A stretch of DNA of 17,125 nucleotides, from NCBI GenBank assembly GCA_026001245.1, contig BNZR01000032.1, forward strand, positions 1 through 17,125, in the 5' to 3' direction. Shown one piece after another: positions 7,395-15,503 of this stretch. Below the pieces are notes generated by a model that worked only from the letters and a program-made list of their open reading frames with translations, had not been told where the DNA came from and did not search any database. The stretch's first letter is position 1; each line of letters opens with the position of its first letter. A program made the position numbers and the translations under genes. The DNA comes from Clostridia bacterium. Its GTDB lineage: Bacteria > Bacillota_A > Clostridia > Oscillospirales > UBA929.

Positions 7395-8011
7395 AAACGC
7401 CCTTGCATTATCAAATTACAGAGTACGATTGCGGGCCGACCAGCGTGTTAAACGCTATGCGTTTTCTGTTTGAACGCGAAAACATACCTCCAGAGGTGCA
7501 AAAATATGTTACGATGTATTGTTTGGATGCGTATAACAGCAAGGGAGAGCATGGGAAAAACGGTACGTCAAAAATGGCGATGATGTTTTTGGCAAATTGG
7601 CTGAATCAATTTGAAAAGACGCAAAAATTCCCGATATTTTGCCGCTATCTTTCGGGAAATGAGGCATCTGTTCGGGCGAATACGGAGGTTGTAGGTGCGT
7701 TGCAACAGGGGGGCGCGGTTATGGTGCGATTGATGTACGGCGTGTGGCATTACGTTCTGCTGACTGGGCTTGACGGTGAGTGGGTTGAGGTTTTTGACCC
7801 ATATTACCGCGAGAAGCCGTTCCGTCAAAAGAGCATACAAATTGTGAACGACAGCCCGCTTTCGATGAACCGAAGAGTTAGAATAGAGCTATTTGAGGGT
7901 ACGGGCAAAACGACATACGCGCTCGGCAATCCGGACGAGCGCGAGGCGGTGCTGTTTTTCAATACGCGTACACGAAAAACACCTGATAAAACGATAGAGT
8001 ATTTTTTGTAA
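7391..8011 (+). CDS. C39/papain-like cysteine peptidase domain protein
   Basis: A 206-residue protein without signal peptide or membrane segment, starting at an ATG that overlaps the M20 stop. The N-terminal YQITEYDCGPTSVLNAMRF has the layout of C39-like peptidases: Q8 as likely oxyanion-hole residue and C14 as nucleophile in DCGPTS. GVWHYVLLTG supplies the His (H120) and EVFDPYYR the Asp (D136). All three catalytic positions are therefore present, and activity is plausible. No ABC transporter or double-glycine leader peptide is nearby, so it is not a typical bacteriocin-processing C39 domain. Pairing with an M20 peptidase suggests peptide turnover, but the substrate is unknown. The gene ends 9 bases from the convergent operon. 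Its base composition is more A/T-rich than the ftsZ region. Confidence 0.75.
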   Translation: MKTPLHYQITEYDCGPTSVLNAMRFLFERENIPPEVQKYVTMYCLDAYNSKGEHGKNGTSKMAMMFLANWLNQFEKTQKFPIFCRYLSGNEASVRANTEVVGALQQGGAVMVRLMYGVWHYVLLTGLDGEWVEVFDPYYREKPFRQKSIQIVNDSPLSMNRRVRIELFEGTGKTTYALGNPDEREAVLFFNTRTRKTPDKTIEYFL

Positions 8012-8020
8012 GTCGTAGTA

Positions 8021-9385
8021 TTAATTTCTAAAACTGTGTATGGGAGGCGGGATACGCCCTCCGCGTTTTACGAACCTTTCGCAGTCAAAACTGTTGACGG
8101 GCATTATCGGTGCATAGCCCAAAAGTCCGCCGAAATTCACCACATCGCCAACAGTCTTTCCCGGCACGGGAATGATACGAACCGCGGTGGTTTTGCCGTT
8201 AATCATGCCGATAGCCATTTCGTCCGCGATAATCCCGGAAAGCGTTGCGGCGCTGGTGTTACCCGGAACAGCAACCATGTCTAATCCAACGGAACAGACG
8301 CATGTCATGGCCTCCAATTTTTCGAGCGTGAGCGCACCCGCGTTTACCGCGTCAATCATGCCTTGATCCTCACTTATGGGTATAAAAGCACCGCTTAATC
8401 CGCCGACATAGCTACTGGCCATAACGCCGCCTTTTTTAACATTATCGTTCAAAATGGCGACGGCCGCGGTCGTGCCGGGCGCACCCGCCATTTCAAGTCC
8501 CATTTCCATCAAAATTTCGGCGATACTGTCACCAATCGCGGGGGTTGGAGCAAGAGAAAGATCAATAATTCCGAACGGAACATTTAATCTTTTTGACGCT
8601 TCTAACGCCACAAGTTGCCCGGCGCGAGTGATTTTAAACGCCGTTTTTTTGACTGTTTCACACAGCGTCTCAAAATCCGCGCCCCGCGCCTGCTCCAAGG
8701 CACGTTTTACAACACCTGGACCGCTGACGCCCACGTTTATTACCGCGTCACGCTCGCCCGCGCCATGAAACGCGCCCGCCATAAATGGATTATCCTCGAC
8801 TGCATTGCAAAAAACCACAAATTTCGCGCAGGCGATCGCGTTTTTATCACTTGTAAGCTGTGCCATTTCGAGTATCAGCGAGCCTACGCGCAGTACCGCG
8901 TCCATGTTTATGCCACTGCGCGTCGAGCCTAAATTCAAACTTGCGCACACACGTTCGGTATCGCTCAAAGCGACGGGTAAACTGCCGATTAAGGCGAGAT
9001 CTGCGGGAGTTTCGCCCTTTTGCACCAACGCGGAGTAGCCTCCTATGAAGTTTATGCCGATTTCACGTGCGGCGTTATCCAGTGTTTTTGCAACTTTTAT
9101 GAAGCTTTCAGGCTGTGCGCCGATTCCGGCCGCCGCGATAGCGATCGGTGTAACCGATACGCGTTTGTTGACGATTGGAATACCGTATTGACGGCCTATT
9201 TCATCACCTGTTTTGACCAAATTCGCGGCGGTTTTGGTGATTTTGTCATAGATTTTGCGGCAAAATGAGTCCGTGTCGCTGTCCGCGCAGTCAAGAAGAC
9301 TTATGCCCATTGTGATAGTGCGAACGTCGAGGTTGGACTCCTCAATCATGCGGTTGGTTTCGAGTATTTCAAGCTTGGAAATCAT
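8021..9385 (-). CDS. UPF0210 (DUF711) family protein
   Basis: A 454-residue protein, full length for UPF0210. GGAGG (9394–9398 on the complement) stands 8 bases before the ATG. Family features include a start around [20 protein letters not shown], the [14 protein letters not shown] segment, the long Gly/Ala-rich core with [48 protein letters not shown], and [11 protein letters not shown]. The biochemical function is not established; structural similarity to a glycyl-radical or PFL-like fold has been noted in family naming, but no radical chemistry can be inferred here. The gene is paired with an upstream UPF0237 ACT-domain gene, an arrangement that recurs widely. Here both close an aromatic amino acid operon, which suggests that the ACT partner may sense an amino acid; this is inference. 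It converges on the cysteine peptidase gene. Confidence 0.88.
   Translation of the reverse strand: MISKLEILETNRMIEESNLDVRTITMGISLLDCADSDTDSFCRKIYDKITKTAANLVKTGDEIGRQYGIPIVNKRVSVTPIAIAAAGIGAQPESFIKVAKTLDNAAREIGINFIGGYSALVQKGETPADLALIGSLPVALSDTERVCASLNLGSTRSGINMDAVLRVGSLILEMAQLTSDKNAIACAKFVVFCNAVEDNPFMAGAFHGAGERDAVINVGVSGPGVVKRALEQARGADFETLCETVKKTAFKITRAGQLVALEASKRLNVPFGIIDLSLAPTPAIGDSIAEILMEMGLEMAGAPGTTAAVAILNDNVKKGGVMASSYVGGLSGAFIPISEDQGMIDAVNAGALTLEKLEAMTCVCSVGLDMVAVPGNTSAATLSGIIADEMAIGMINGKTTAVRIIPVPGKTVGDVVNFGGLLGYAPIMPVNSFDCERFVKRGGRIPPPIHSFRN
8043..8069 (+). terminator. Possible weak intrinsic terminator for the + strand genes
   Basis: GGAGGCG (8043–8049), a 5-base loop and CGCCCTCC (8055–8062) can pair with one bulged C, followed by GCGTTTT. 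It starts 32 bases after the + strand stop and lies inside the 3' end of the convergent DUF711 gene. The T-run is short and interrupted, and these bases also encode the C-terminus of the other gene, so this is only suggestive. Confidence 0.25.
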
Positions 9386-9404
9386 AAAATTAACCTCCGT
9401 TTAC

Positions 9405-9668
9405 TCACAATCGGTGCATTGATTTGAAAATATCCTCATGCTGAAATTTGATATGTACGCCCATTTCAAGCCCGACCGCGTCCAAACCGTCTATAAGTGT
9501 GTTTAAATCTATGCCGGATATGTCAACAATCATCAGCATATTGAAGTAGTTTTGCACGATGGTCTGTGAAATATCGAGTATATTGACATTTCTGTCGGCT
9601 AGAAATGTACACACTTTTGCTATAATTCCGACTTGGTCGCCGCCCAAAACTGTGATAATTCCTCTCAT
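9405..9668 (-). CDS. UPF0237 ACT-domain protein
   Basis: An 87-residue single ACT domain (beta-alpha-beta-beta-alpha-beta). It begins MRGIITVLGGDQVGIIAKVCTFLADRNVNILDISQT, the standard ACT start with the DxxGIIAKV turn where small-molecule ligands bind at the dimer interface. It continues with NYFNMLMIVDI and ends in a helix with EMGVHIKFQHEDIFKSMHRL, which is typical of UPF0237. GGAGGG (9675–9680 on the complement) precedes the ATG by 6 bases. The start overlaps the aroQ stop by 4 bases, and the UPF0210 gene follows after 19 bases. A regulatory or ligand-sensing role with UPF0210 is likely from family pairing; the ligand is unknown. Confidence 0.9.
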   Translation of the reverse strand: MRGIITVLGGDQVGIIAKVCTFLADRNVNILDISQTIVQNYFNMLMIVDISGIDLNTLIDGLDAVGLEMGVHIKFQHEDIFKSMHRL

Positions 9669-10090
9669 TGGTCGCCCTCCGTGAACGCGTAAAGCGCTAA
9701 AATATAGCTTTCAAATCCGAAGCCGGAAATTGTGCCTTTGCATACAGCGGAAATGACGGATTTGTGTCGAAATTCCTCACGCGCAAACACGTTGGAAAGA
9801 TGAACCTCTACAACCGGAATGCGTATTGAGGAAATCGCGTCGCGTATCGCTATGCTGTAATGTGTGTATGCTCCGGCGTTTAAAATTAAGCCGTCGCACA
9901 CCGCGTTTTGTATCATTGTTACAAGCTCTCCCTCGGAATTACTTTGGAGAAAAGTTATAGAAACTCCGAGTTTTGCGGCTTTATCGGCGATTTTATCGTT
10001 GACAGCTTGCAAAGTGAGCGTTCCGTATTGTTCGGGTTCGCGACTGCCCAACATGTTCAAATTGGGGCCATTTATCACAATAATATTCAT
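9665..10090 (-). CDS. aroQ: 3-dehydroquinate dehydratase, type II
   Basis: This enzyme removes water from 3-dehydroquinate to give 3-dehydroshikimate, step three of the shikimate pathway. It has 141 residues, normal for the small dodecameric type II family. Signature segments: GPNLNMLGSREPEQYG (residues 8–23, with R17 and the catalytic Y22), QSNSEGELV, NAGAYTHYSIAIRDA (71–85), EVHLSN (H97 as general acid) and FRHKS. No type I (aroD) enzyme is visible in the window. The start lies 2 bases after the pheA stop, and the ribosome binding site is poor (GGTGAAT), so translation probably depends on coupling to pheA. Confidence 0.95.
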   Translation of the reverse strand: MNIIVINGPNLNMLGSREPEQYGTLTLQAVNDKIADKAAKLGVSITFLQSNSEGELVTMIQNAVCDGLILNAGAYTHYSIAIRDAISSIRIPVVEVHLSNVFAREEFRHKSVISAVCKGTISGFGFESYILALYAFTEGDQ

Positions 10091-10092
10091 CG

Positions 10093-11223
10093 TTATTCAC
10101 CGTTTTGAGTGTAACAACCGATTACTTCAAAGTACTCGCTTGCCGCCGCGGCCTGACGAAGTGTGGACACGGTGTCTGCGTCCAAAATATTTGCCTCAAG
10201 CTCCATGAAAAAGCGGTATTTTCCGCCCGTTGTAGGGCGAGATTCTATGCGCATCATGTTGATTCCCTGCGCCATAAAAGGCAAAAGTGTTTCGCATAAC
10301 GCGCCGCTTCTGTGTTGCGTCGAAAATGTGACGGATATTAAATTGTCAGAATTGGTGTATTCGGGTTCGGCCGCGATGACAACGAAGGATGTACGGTTTC
10401 CAATGTCGTCCATAATATCGGGGACAAGCACCTTCAAATTGTTGAGTTCGGCGGCGCGCCTTGAACCGATTGCCGCCACGCGTTTGTCGGCTTTTTCGCG
10501 CACAAGCTCCGCCGCGACCGCCGTGTTGCGGCACGAAAGTTGCTCCCATGCGCGATGATTCAGGAATTTTCTGCACTGCTTGAAGCCCTCCGGATGGGAA
10601 TAAACCTCGCGAATGTCATCCAAATTTGCGTCTTTATTTCCCAACAAGCACTGCTTTATGTCAATCCACAGCCGCCCGACAATGTAACAGCCGTGCTTGC
10701 GCAACAAATCGTAGGTTTCGCCGATTGCTCCCGTGCGCGAATTTTCAATTGGCACGACGCCGTAGTCGGCGGAACCGGTCTTTACCAAGTCAAAAACGTC
10801 GTCAAAGTATTCAGACGACAGCAATTCGGCGTTTGGGAAAAAGCGTAGAGCGGCCTGTTCGCTCCATGCGCCGACCACGCCTTGGTATGCACATTTTACG
10901 CTTGCAGTTTTATGCAAATTGGGCGGCGGAAGCAACGGCGCTTCGTTGTGAAACAGCAGGTTGCGTTGCTGGCCGCGTGAAAGCGCGAGCGTCGCCCGCA
11001 TTAGCAGAGCCGCTTCGCCGCGCAAGCTTGGATCGACTAACGACGCGGCGTTATCCACGATTTGTTGTTCTCGCGCCTCGTCTAAGATGGAGAGATTGTT
11101 TGCGCCTTTGATTTTTGCGACCTCTTGGGCGAGGAGCATACGACGCTCAAAAAGTTGCAAATACTCCGAATCAATCGCATCGATTTTTGTGCGGATTTCG
11201 GATAATTGTTCCTTGTATCCCAT
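10093..11223 (-). CDS. pheA: Bifunctional chorismate mutase–prephenate dehydratase (P-protein)
   Basis: This protein rearranges chorismate to prephenate, then decarboxylates and dehydrates it to phenylpyruvate. It has 376 residues in three parts. The AroQ-type chorismate mutase (about 1–86) keeps the active-site residues near E. coli P-protein numbering: R11, R28, K39, D48, R51 and E52, with Q86 close to E. coli Q88. Prephenate dehydratase (about 110–285) starts AYQGVVGAWSEQAA and has VPIENSRTGAIGET. The ACT domain (about 295–370) has GALCETL (307–313) and ESRP (327–330), the phenylalanine-binding motifs, so feedback inhibition is expected. Odd points: the usual catalytic TRF motif reads TSF (278–280), and HPQ reads HPE. 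Thr is kept, so activity is still likely. GAGGAA at 11233–11238 serves the ATG. Confidence 0.93.
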   Translation of the reverse strand: MGYKEQLSEIRTKIDAIDSEYLQLFERRMLLAQEVAKIKGANNLSILDEAREQQIVDNAASLVDPSLRGEAALLMRATLALSRGQQRNLLFHNEAPLLPPPNLHKTASVKCAYQGVVGAWSEQAALRFFPNAELLSSEYFDDVFDLVKTGSADYGVVPIENSRTGAIGETYDLLRKHGCYIVGRLWIDIKQCLLGNKDANLDDIREVYSHPEGFKQCRKFLNHRAWEQLSCRNTAVAAELVREKADKRVAAIGSRRAAELNNLKVLVPDIMDDIGNRTSFVVIAAEPEYTNSDNLISVTFSTQHRSGALCETLLPFMAQGINMMRIESRPTTGGKYRFFMELEANILDADTVSTLRQAAAASEYFEVIGCYTQNGE

Positions 11224-11250
11224 GATTTACTATTCCTCGTTTCTGTATAA

Positions 11251-12261
11251 TTATAAATTAGTGACAACGTCGCGCAACGCGTTGACTTTACGCATGAGCT
11301 TGTCGAAACCCGACGGAGTTAGGGACTGCTGGCCGTCACAGAGAGCTTTGTCGGGGCAATTGTGAACCTCGATAATCAGTCCATCCGCGCCGGCCGCGAC
11401 CGCCGCGAGAGCCATAGGTTCCACTAAGTGCCAATATCCGGTGCCGTGTGAAGGATCCGCAACGACCGGTAAATGAGACTTTGACTGGAGTACCGGGATT
11501 GCCGAGAGGTCGATTGTGTTACGCGTCGCGGTTTCAAAGGTGCGGATGCCGCGCTCGCAAAGCATGACCTGCGCCTTGCCGGAAACCAACACATATTCCG
11601 CCGCCATCAACAATTCATCGATTGTGCATGACGCGCCGCGCTTCAGCAAAACGGGCTTTCCAAGTTGACCGACATCGCGAAGCAGGGGGAAGTTTTGCAT
11701 ATTTCTTGCACCGATCTGTATAATATCCACATCGTCGCCGAAGGCTTCAGCGAATTCTTGTGACATAATTTCGGTGACAATAGGCAATCCGGTTTTTGCC
11801 CTAGCTATCTTCAAAAGTTCCAAACCGTCTAATCCCAAGCCTTGGAAAGCGTATGGAGAACTGCGCGGTTTGAAGGCTCCTCCTCGCAGGAAACCGGCAC
11901 CGGAAAAAGCCACATCTCGTGCGATTGAGAGAATTTGCTCCTCCGTTTCCACGGAACATGGCCCCGCTATTACGGAAAAATGTCCGCCGCCGATTTTTCG
12001 CCCGTTCACATCAACGACAGTGCTTTCGGGGTGGAATTTGCGTCCCGCAAGCTTGTAGGGTTCGGAAACGCGCATTACACGCTCGACAAATTCGTAACGT
12101 AAAATGCTTTCTTCGGGCAGTTTTGAGGTATCGCCGGCCAAGCCAATCATATGAGTTGTGTCGCCTTTAATGTCTTGGGTAACCAGACCTCGACCTTGCA
12201 TTTCGCCTGTAATTTCAGTTATTTGAGTGGTGGTGGCTTCCGGTTTTAGAATGATAATCAT
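11251..12261 (-). CDS. aroF: 3-deoxy-7-phosphoheptulonate (DAHP) synthase, type I-beta
   Basis: This enzyme condenses PEP with erythrose-4-phosphate, the entry step of the shikimate pathway. The ATG at 12261 gives 336 residues beginning [14 protein letters not shown], the usual start of the N-terminal ferredoxin-like regulatory domain (about 1–70) found in Thermotoga-type enzymes. A longer frame starting at 12306 runs into aroK–aroE and is rejected. The TIM barrel shows AGPCSVE (metal-binding Cys), [50 protein letters not shown] (metal-binding His) and [17 protein letters not shown]. The N-terminal domain in this group mediates inhibition by Tyr or Phe; which effector acts here cannot be told. 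The ribosome binding site is weak (AAGG, 11-base spacing), 13 bases after the aroK–aroE stop. Confidence 0.95.
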   Translation of the reverse strand: MIIILKPEATTTQITEITGEMQGRGLVTQDIKGDTTHMIGLAGDTSKLPEESILRYEFVERVMRVSEPYKLAGRKFHPESTVVDVNGRKIGGGHFSVIAGPCSVETEEQILSIARDVAFSGAGFLRGGAFKPRSSPYAFQGLGLDGLELLKIARAKTGLPIVTEIMSQEFAEAFGDDVDIIQIGARNMQNFPLLRDVGQLGKPVLLKRGASCTIDELLMAAEYVLVSGKAQVMLCERGIRTFETATRNTIDLSAIPVLQSKSHLPVVADPSHGTGYWHLVEPMALAAVAAGADGLIIEVHNCPDKALCDGQQSLTPSGFDKLMRKVNALRDVVTNL

Positions 12262-12274
12262 ATTGAAAATTACC

Positions 12275-13438
12275 TTACCTTTCTTCCAAAAATATCGCGT
12301 CGGCAAGCAACGCTTGCGCGGTGAGCATTGCCAGTCCGTTTAGGGTTTTTAGGTTGCGTTTTTTTGCTTCACGCAACAGTTGAGTTTCCAATGGATTGTA
12401 TATTAAGTCATAAATAAGGGCTTTTGAGGGAAGCTTATCCAAAAAACCAAAGTCGGTGAAGTCGTGGTCAAACCCGGACATACCCAAAGGTGTGGCATTT
12501 ATAACAAGGTCAAAGTCTTCGATTTTTGCAACTATTTGAGCATTTACAATGCCGCCGTTTTTGCGGCTTGCCACCGTTATTTTCGCCGCATTTTCGGCCT
12601 TTGCTTTGTATAAAATCCCCGACGCGGCGCCGCCATCTCCCAGTAACAGGATATGCATACCTTTGTATCCAAGTCCATTATTACGGGCGTGTATCGCCAT
12701 CGAAAGCCCGGCCATGTCGGTGTTGTAGCCGTACAATTTGCCATCAAATACACGAACAGTGTTAACTGCCTCGGCGTTTTGAGCATCGTCAGAGATGCAA
12801 TCAAGGAGTGGGATGATGTGTTTTTTATGGGGGATTGTGACATTGAAGCCGCGCATACCGCTGACTCTCGCGAGTTGCGCAAACAGCGGCAAGCTTTGAA
12901 TGGAAACCTTGGATTGGCCGTAAATCGCTGAAATACCAAGACTTTTTAGGATGGAAGAGTGCAACGACGGGGAGAGCGTATGCCCGATAGGGTCGCCAAT
13001 CACGCAAAAATCGGAGCCAAGAGGGAAGACTAAATCGGCGGCGGATAGGTACAACGGTCGGCGCTCTTTGACAAGCTGAGGCATTGGGGCGCGTGCCGGA
13101 CGGTTTGACCAGTCCACGTTTTGTTCATCTGGTACACGATCCAAAAACACCACGGTTCCTCGCTCGCGCAAGGTCTCAACGTTGCCGGAGGTCTTGACTA
13201 TGCCGCCGCCTGTAGCAATAATCGCGTCTGAAACTTGTGAATATTTATTCAGTGCGGCGCATTCAAGTTTGCGAAAATGCGGTTCTCCGAAAGTTAAAAA
13301 AATCTCGGAAATCGTCATTTTTTCTTCATGTTCTATGGACTCATCAAGGTCGATAAATTGTCGCCCCAACAGCTCGGCGAGCTTGCGCCCAATCGTCGTT
13401 TTGCCGCAACCCGGCAGGCCGATTAAAAACACATTCAT
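12275..13438 (-). CDS. aroKE: Shikimate kinase–shikimate dehydrogenase fusion (AroK–AroE)
   Basis: One 387-residue frame carries two enzymes. The N-terminal shikimate kinase phosphorylates shikimate: P-loop GLPGCGKT at residues 7–14, DLD at 30–32, FRKLE with the substrate Arg at 56, GGG at 77–79 and the lid/adenine region NRP…RRPLY at 112–130. The C-terminal dehydrogenase reduces dehydroshikimate with NADPH: GDPIGHTLSPSLH (148–160), NVTIPHKK with catalytic K205, EAVNT, GYNTD with D241, LLLGDGGAA as the Rossmann turn, and NGLAMLTAQA near the end. The kinase has only about 137–140 residues (usual 165–175): the dehydrogenase starts where the last kinase helix should be. Both active sites look intact. 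The start overlaps aroC by 4 bases. Bases 13075–13117 recur exactly at the window's right edge. Confidence 0.93.
   Translation of the reverse strand: MNVFLIGLPGCGKTTIGRKLAELLGRQFIDLDESIEHEEKMTISEIFLTFGEPHFRKLECAALNKYSQVSDAIIATGGGIVKTSGNVETLRERGTVVFLDRVPDEQNVDWSNRPARAPMPQLVKERRPLYLSAADLVFPLGSDFCVIGDPIGHTLSPSLHSSILKSLGISAIYGQSKVSIQSLPLFAQLARVSGMRGFNVTIPHKKHIIPLLDCISDDAQNAEAVNTVRVFDGKLYGYNTDMAGLSMAIHARNNGLGYKGMHILLLGDGGAASGILYKAKAENAAKITVASRKNGGIVNAQIVAKIEDFDLVINATPLGMSGFDHDFTDFGFLDKLPSKALIYDLIYNPLETQLLREAKKRNLKTLNGLAMLTAQALLADAIFLEER
13075..13117. repeat. 43-base direct repeat, copy 1 (inside aroK–aroE)
   Basis: This stretch begins gctgaggcattgg and ends accagtccac. It is identical over all 43 bases to 17083–17125 in the same orientation. 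On the – strand it encodes the kinase lid region of the fusion protein (about VDWSNRPARAPMPQ). The base just before it differs from the other copy, so the left border is exact; the right border cannot be seen because the window ends within copy 2. This copy is in an intact gene and is presumably the source. Confidence 0.97.
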
Positions 13439-14400
13439 AAATATTCACCCAACATCAAATCGAGGATACAAATGGCCGCGGCGGCCTCCACAACCGGGAC
13501 GGCACGCGGAACAATGCAGGGATCATGCCGCCCGCCGACGGTTATAGTTGTCTCGGACATGTCAAAGGTATTGACGGTTTTTTGTGATAATCCGATTGAG
13601 GGGGTGGGTTTGATTGCCACTCGCGCTACGATGGGCATACCGTTTGTGATGCCGCCCAAAATACCACCATTATGGTTAGAAAGTGCTGAAATTTTGCCAT
13701 TTTTCAAATATAATTGGTCATTTGCTTCTGAGCCGCGCATTTTAGAGAGCGCGAAACCGTCGCCAAATTCAACGCCTTTGACAGCCGGAATCGAGAACAA
13801 AAGTGAGGATAAACGGCTTTCAACAGATCCAAAAAACAAGTCGCCCAAACCCGGCGGGACATTTTCCGCGACCAGTTCAATAATTCCGCCGATTGAGTCG
13901 TTTTCTGCCTTTATTCGTAGAATTTCCGCATAATCGACATCGTGATGTGCTGAAATTCGGATGTTTTCTTTCTCTAAAAACTGTTTGGCTACCGCGCCCG
14001 CGAAGGTCAGCGGAGCGGTCAGACGGCCTGAGAACGCACCGCCGCCGCGCATGTCCGCATGGCCGCAAAATTTGAGGAACGCGGTCCAGTCGGCGTGACC
14101 CGGACGCAAAATTTCGGGTGTATAATCATGCGAACGTGCGTCAGAGTTGCGAATTATGCCACATAAAGGTGCGCCAGTTGTGACATTTTCCAATAAGCCG
14201 CTTAAAACTTCAACTTTATCGGGCTCTTTTCGGGCTGTAGTAGTCGCGTTTTGCCCCGGGGCGCGGCGCGCCATCTCCAGCGCTATACGGTCTAAATCCA
14301 GCTTGAAGCCGTGGGGGAGACCGTTGATTACTACCCCGATTGCGGTGCCATGCGATTCTCCGAATATTGAAATTTGCAACTTTTCGCCCCAAATATTCAT
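13435..14400 (-). CDS. aroC: Chorismate synthase
   Basis: This enzyme converts EPSP to chorismate using reduced FMN, the last shikimate step. The ATG at 14400 overlaps the aroA stop by 4 bases and gives MNIWGEKLQISIFGESHG, the family start; an upstream start at 14424 adds eight unrelated residues and is rejected. Motifs: GESHGTAIG, RPGHADWTAFLKF followed by HADMRGGGAFSGR, GGILGGITNGMPI and RHDPCIVPRAVPVVEA. These cover the flavin and substrate sites, including the conserved His residues. At 321 residues it is shorter than the usual 350–390. The family's signature regions are all present, so the protein appears compact and not broken. Its stop overlaps the start of aroK–aroE (ATGA). Confidence 0.95.
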   Translation of the reverse strand: MNIWGEKLQISIFGESHGTAIGVVINGLPHGFKLDLDRIALEMARRAPGQNATTTARKEPDKVEVLSGLLENVTTGAPLCGIIRNSDARSHDYTPEILRPGHADWTAFLKFCGHADMRGGGAFSGRLTAPLTFAGAVAKQFLEKENIRISAHHDVDYAEILRIKAENDSIGGIIELVAENVPPGLGDLFFGSVESRLSSLLFSIPAVKGVEFGDGFALSKMRGSEANDQLYLKNGKISALSNHNGGILGGITNGMPIVARVAIKPTPSIGLSQKTVNTFDMSETTITVGGRHDPCIVPRAVPVVEAAAAICILDLMLGEYL

Positions 14401-15503
14401 GGACGAACACCCCAATCTCGCCAAAAATCAGGATACGATTTTCCAACGCTTTCCCACCCGGTCAGGTCGACAGAAATTTCGCAACCTATTGCGGCAACAG
14501 CGATTGCCATCGCGATTCGATGGTCGTTATGCGCGTCTACCACGCCGCCGCGCAAATGCTTTTTGCCGCGAATGGTCAGGCTGTCCGTGCCCTCCGTGAT
14601 GTCAGCGCCAAGCTTTGACAGCTCGGACGCTAGGGCGTGAAGTCGGTCGCTTTCCTTGAAACGCAAGCGTTTTGCATTGTAAATATGACTTTCGCCATCG
14701 CAAAAACAGAGCAACGCCGCGATAGGCGGGATAATATCGGGTATGTCGGTTGCGTCGACATCAATCGCTTTGAGAGGATTTCCGATTTTCGCAATTATTT
14801 CTACAATTTCACGGTCGCCTTGACGGCTGTCCGGCAGCAGTCCCTTGCACGTGACATTTCGCCCCAGCGCGGACGCGGCGAGAAAAAATGCGGCTTGGGA
14901 ATAGTCCGGCTCCACAAAATAATCTGCATAAATATACGATTGATTGCCTTTAATTTTCCAACCATTTTCCAAAGATTCAACACGCACGCCGAAGGCCGAC
15001 ATCACGTCTAAGGTCATATCAATGTAAGCTTTCGATTCAAGCGGAGTTGAAAAAATCACTGTGCTGTCAGTGTTTGCAAGGGTAAGAGCCATAAGTAGCC
15101 CTGAAAAAAATTGCGAACTTATGTTTCCCGGAAGCGAATAGTCGCCGCCGGATAGTCCCGATTCCACGCGAAGCCTGCCGTTATTTAGGGAAAAATTCAA
15201 TGCATTTTTATACGGTTCGAGGGGACGGTCAAGAAGCCGACCATCGCCAATAAATTCCGCTCCGCCGCGCAACGCCGCCAACGGCATCAGGAACCTCAAG
15301 GTAGAGCCGGATTCGCCGCAATCCAAAACTTTTTTCGCGTCTAAAGCCGATAAACAGCGTTTTGTTGCATGAATATCGGCAGAATTTCCGAGGTTTTGCA
15401 CCGCACTGTTACCGGACAGCCATGCGCAAATCAGGGCGCGGTGCGACAGACTTTTGGAGGGCGGCGGAATTATTTCGCCGCTTGGGAATTTATCGATTAC
15501 CAT
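14397..15503 (-). CDS. aroA: 3-phosphoshikimate 1-carboxyvinyltransferase (EPSP synthase)
   Basis: This enzyme joins PEP to shikimate-3-phosphate. It has 368 residues against the usual 420–440. Motifs in order: PPPSKSLSHRALI (K17 equals the catalytic Lys22 of E. coli), DCGESGSTLRF (61–71), GDGRLLDRPLEP, DYSLPGNISSQFFSGLLMAL, EPDYSQAAFFLAA, DIPDIIPP (likely general base D256), LRFKESDRL (E284, matching Glu341), DAHNDHRIAMA and SVGKSYPDFW. The PEP-site motif is CGESGSTLR where E. coli has LGNAGTAMR, while the glycine critical for glyphosate binding is retained. Shortening falls between motifs, so the fold and active site should survive. The start overlaps the aroB stop by 7 bases. Confidence 0.95.
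   Translation of the reverse strand: MVIDKFPSGEIIPPPSKSLSHRALICAWLSGNSAVQNLGNSADIHATKRCLSALDAKKVLDCGESGSTLRFLMPLAALRGGAEFIGDGRLLDRPLEPYKNALNFSLNNGRLRVESGLSGGDYSLPGNISSQFFSGLLMALTLANTDSTVIFSTPLESKAYIDMTLDVMSAFGVRVESLENGWKIKGNQSYIYADYFVEPDYSQAAFFLAASALGRNVTCKGLLPDSRQGDREIVEIIAKIGNPLKAIDVDATDIPDIIPPIAALLCFCDGESHIYNAKRLRFKESDRLHALASELSKLGADITEGTDSLTIRGKKHLRGGVVDAHNDHRIAMAIAVAAIGCEISVDLTGWESVGKSYPDFWRDWGVRP

Noticed and set aside
8012..8020. Regulatory element between the convergent gene blocks
   Set aside because: Only 9 bases separate the two stop codons, which leaves no room for a dedicated terminator or other element.
12262..12306. Upstream start giving DAHP synthase 15 extra residues
   Set aside because: The extension overlaps the aroK–aroE end and is unlike the family start; [13 protein letters not shown] at 12261 is the expected N-terminus.
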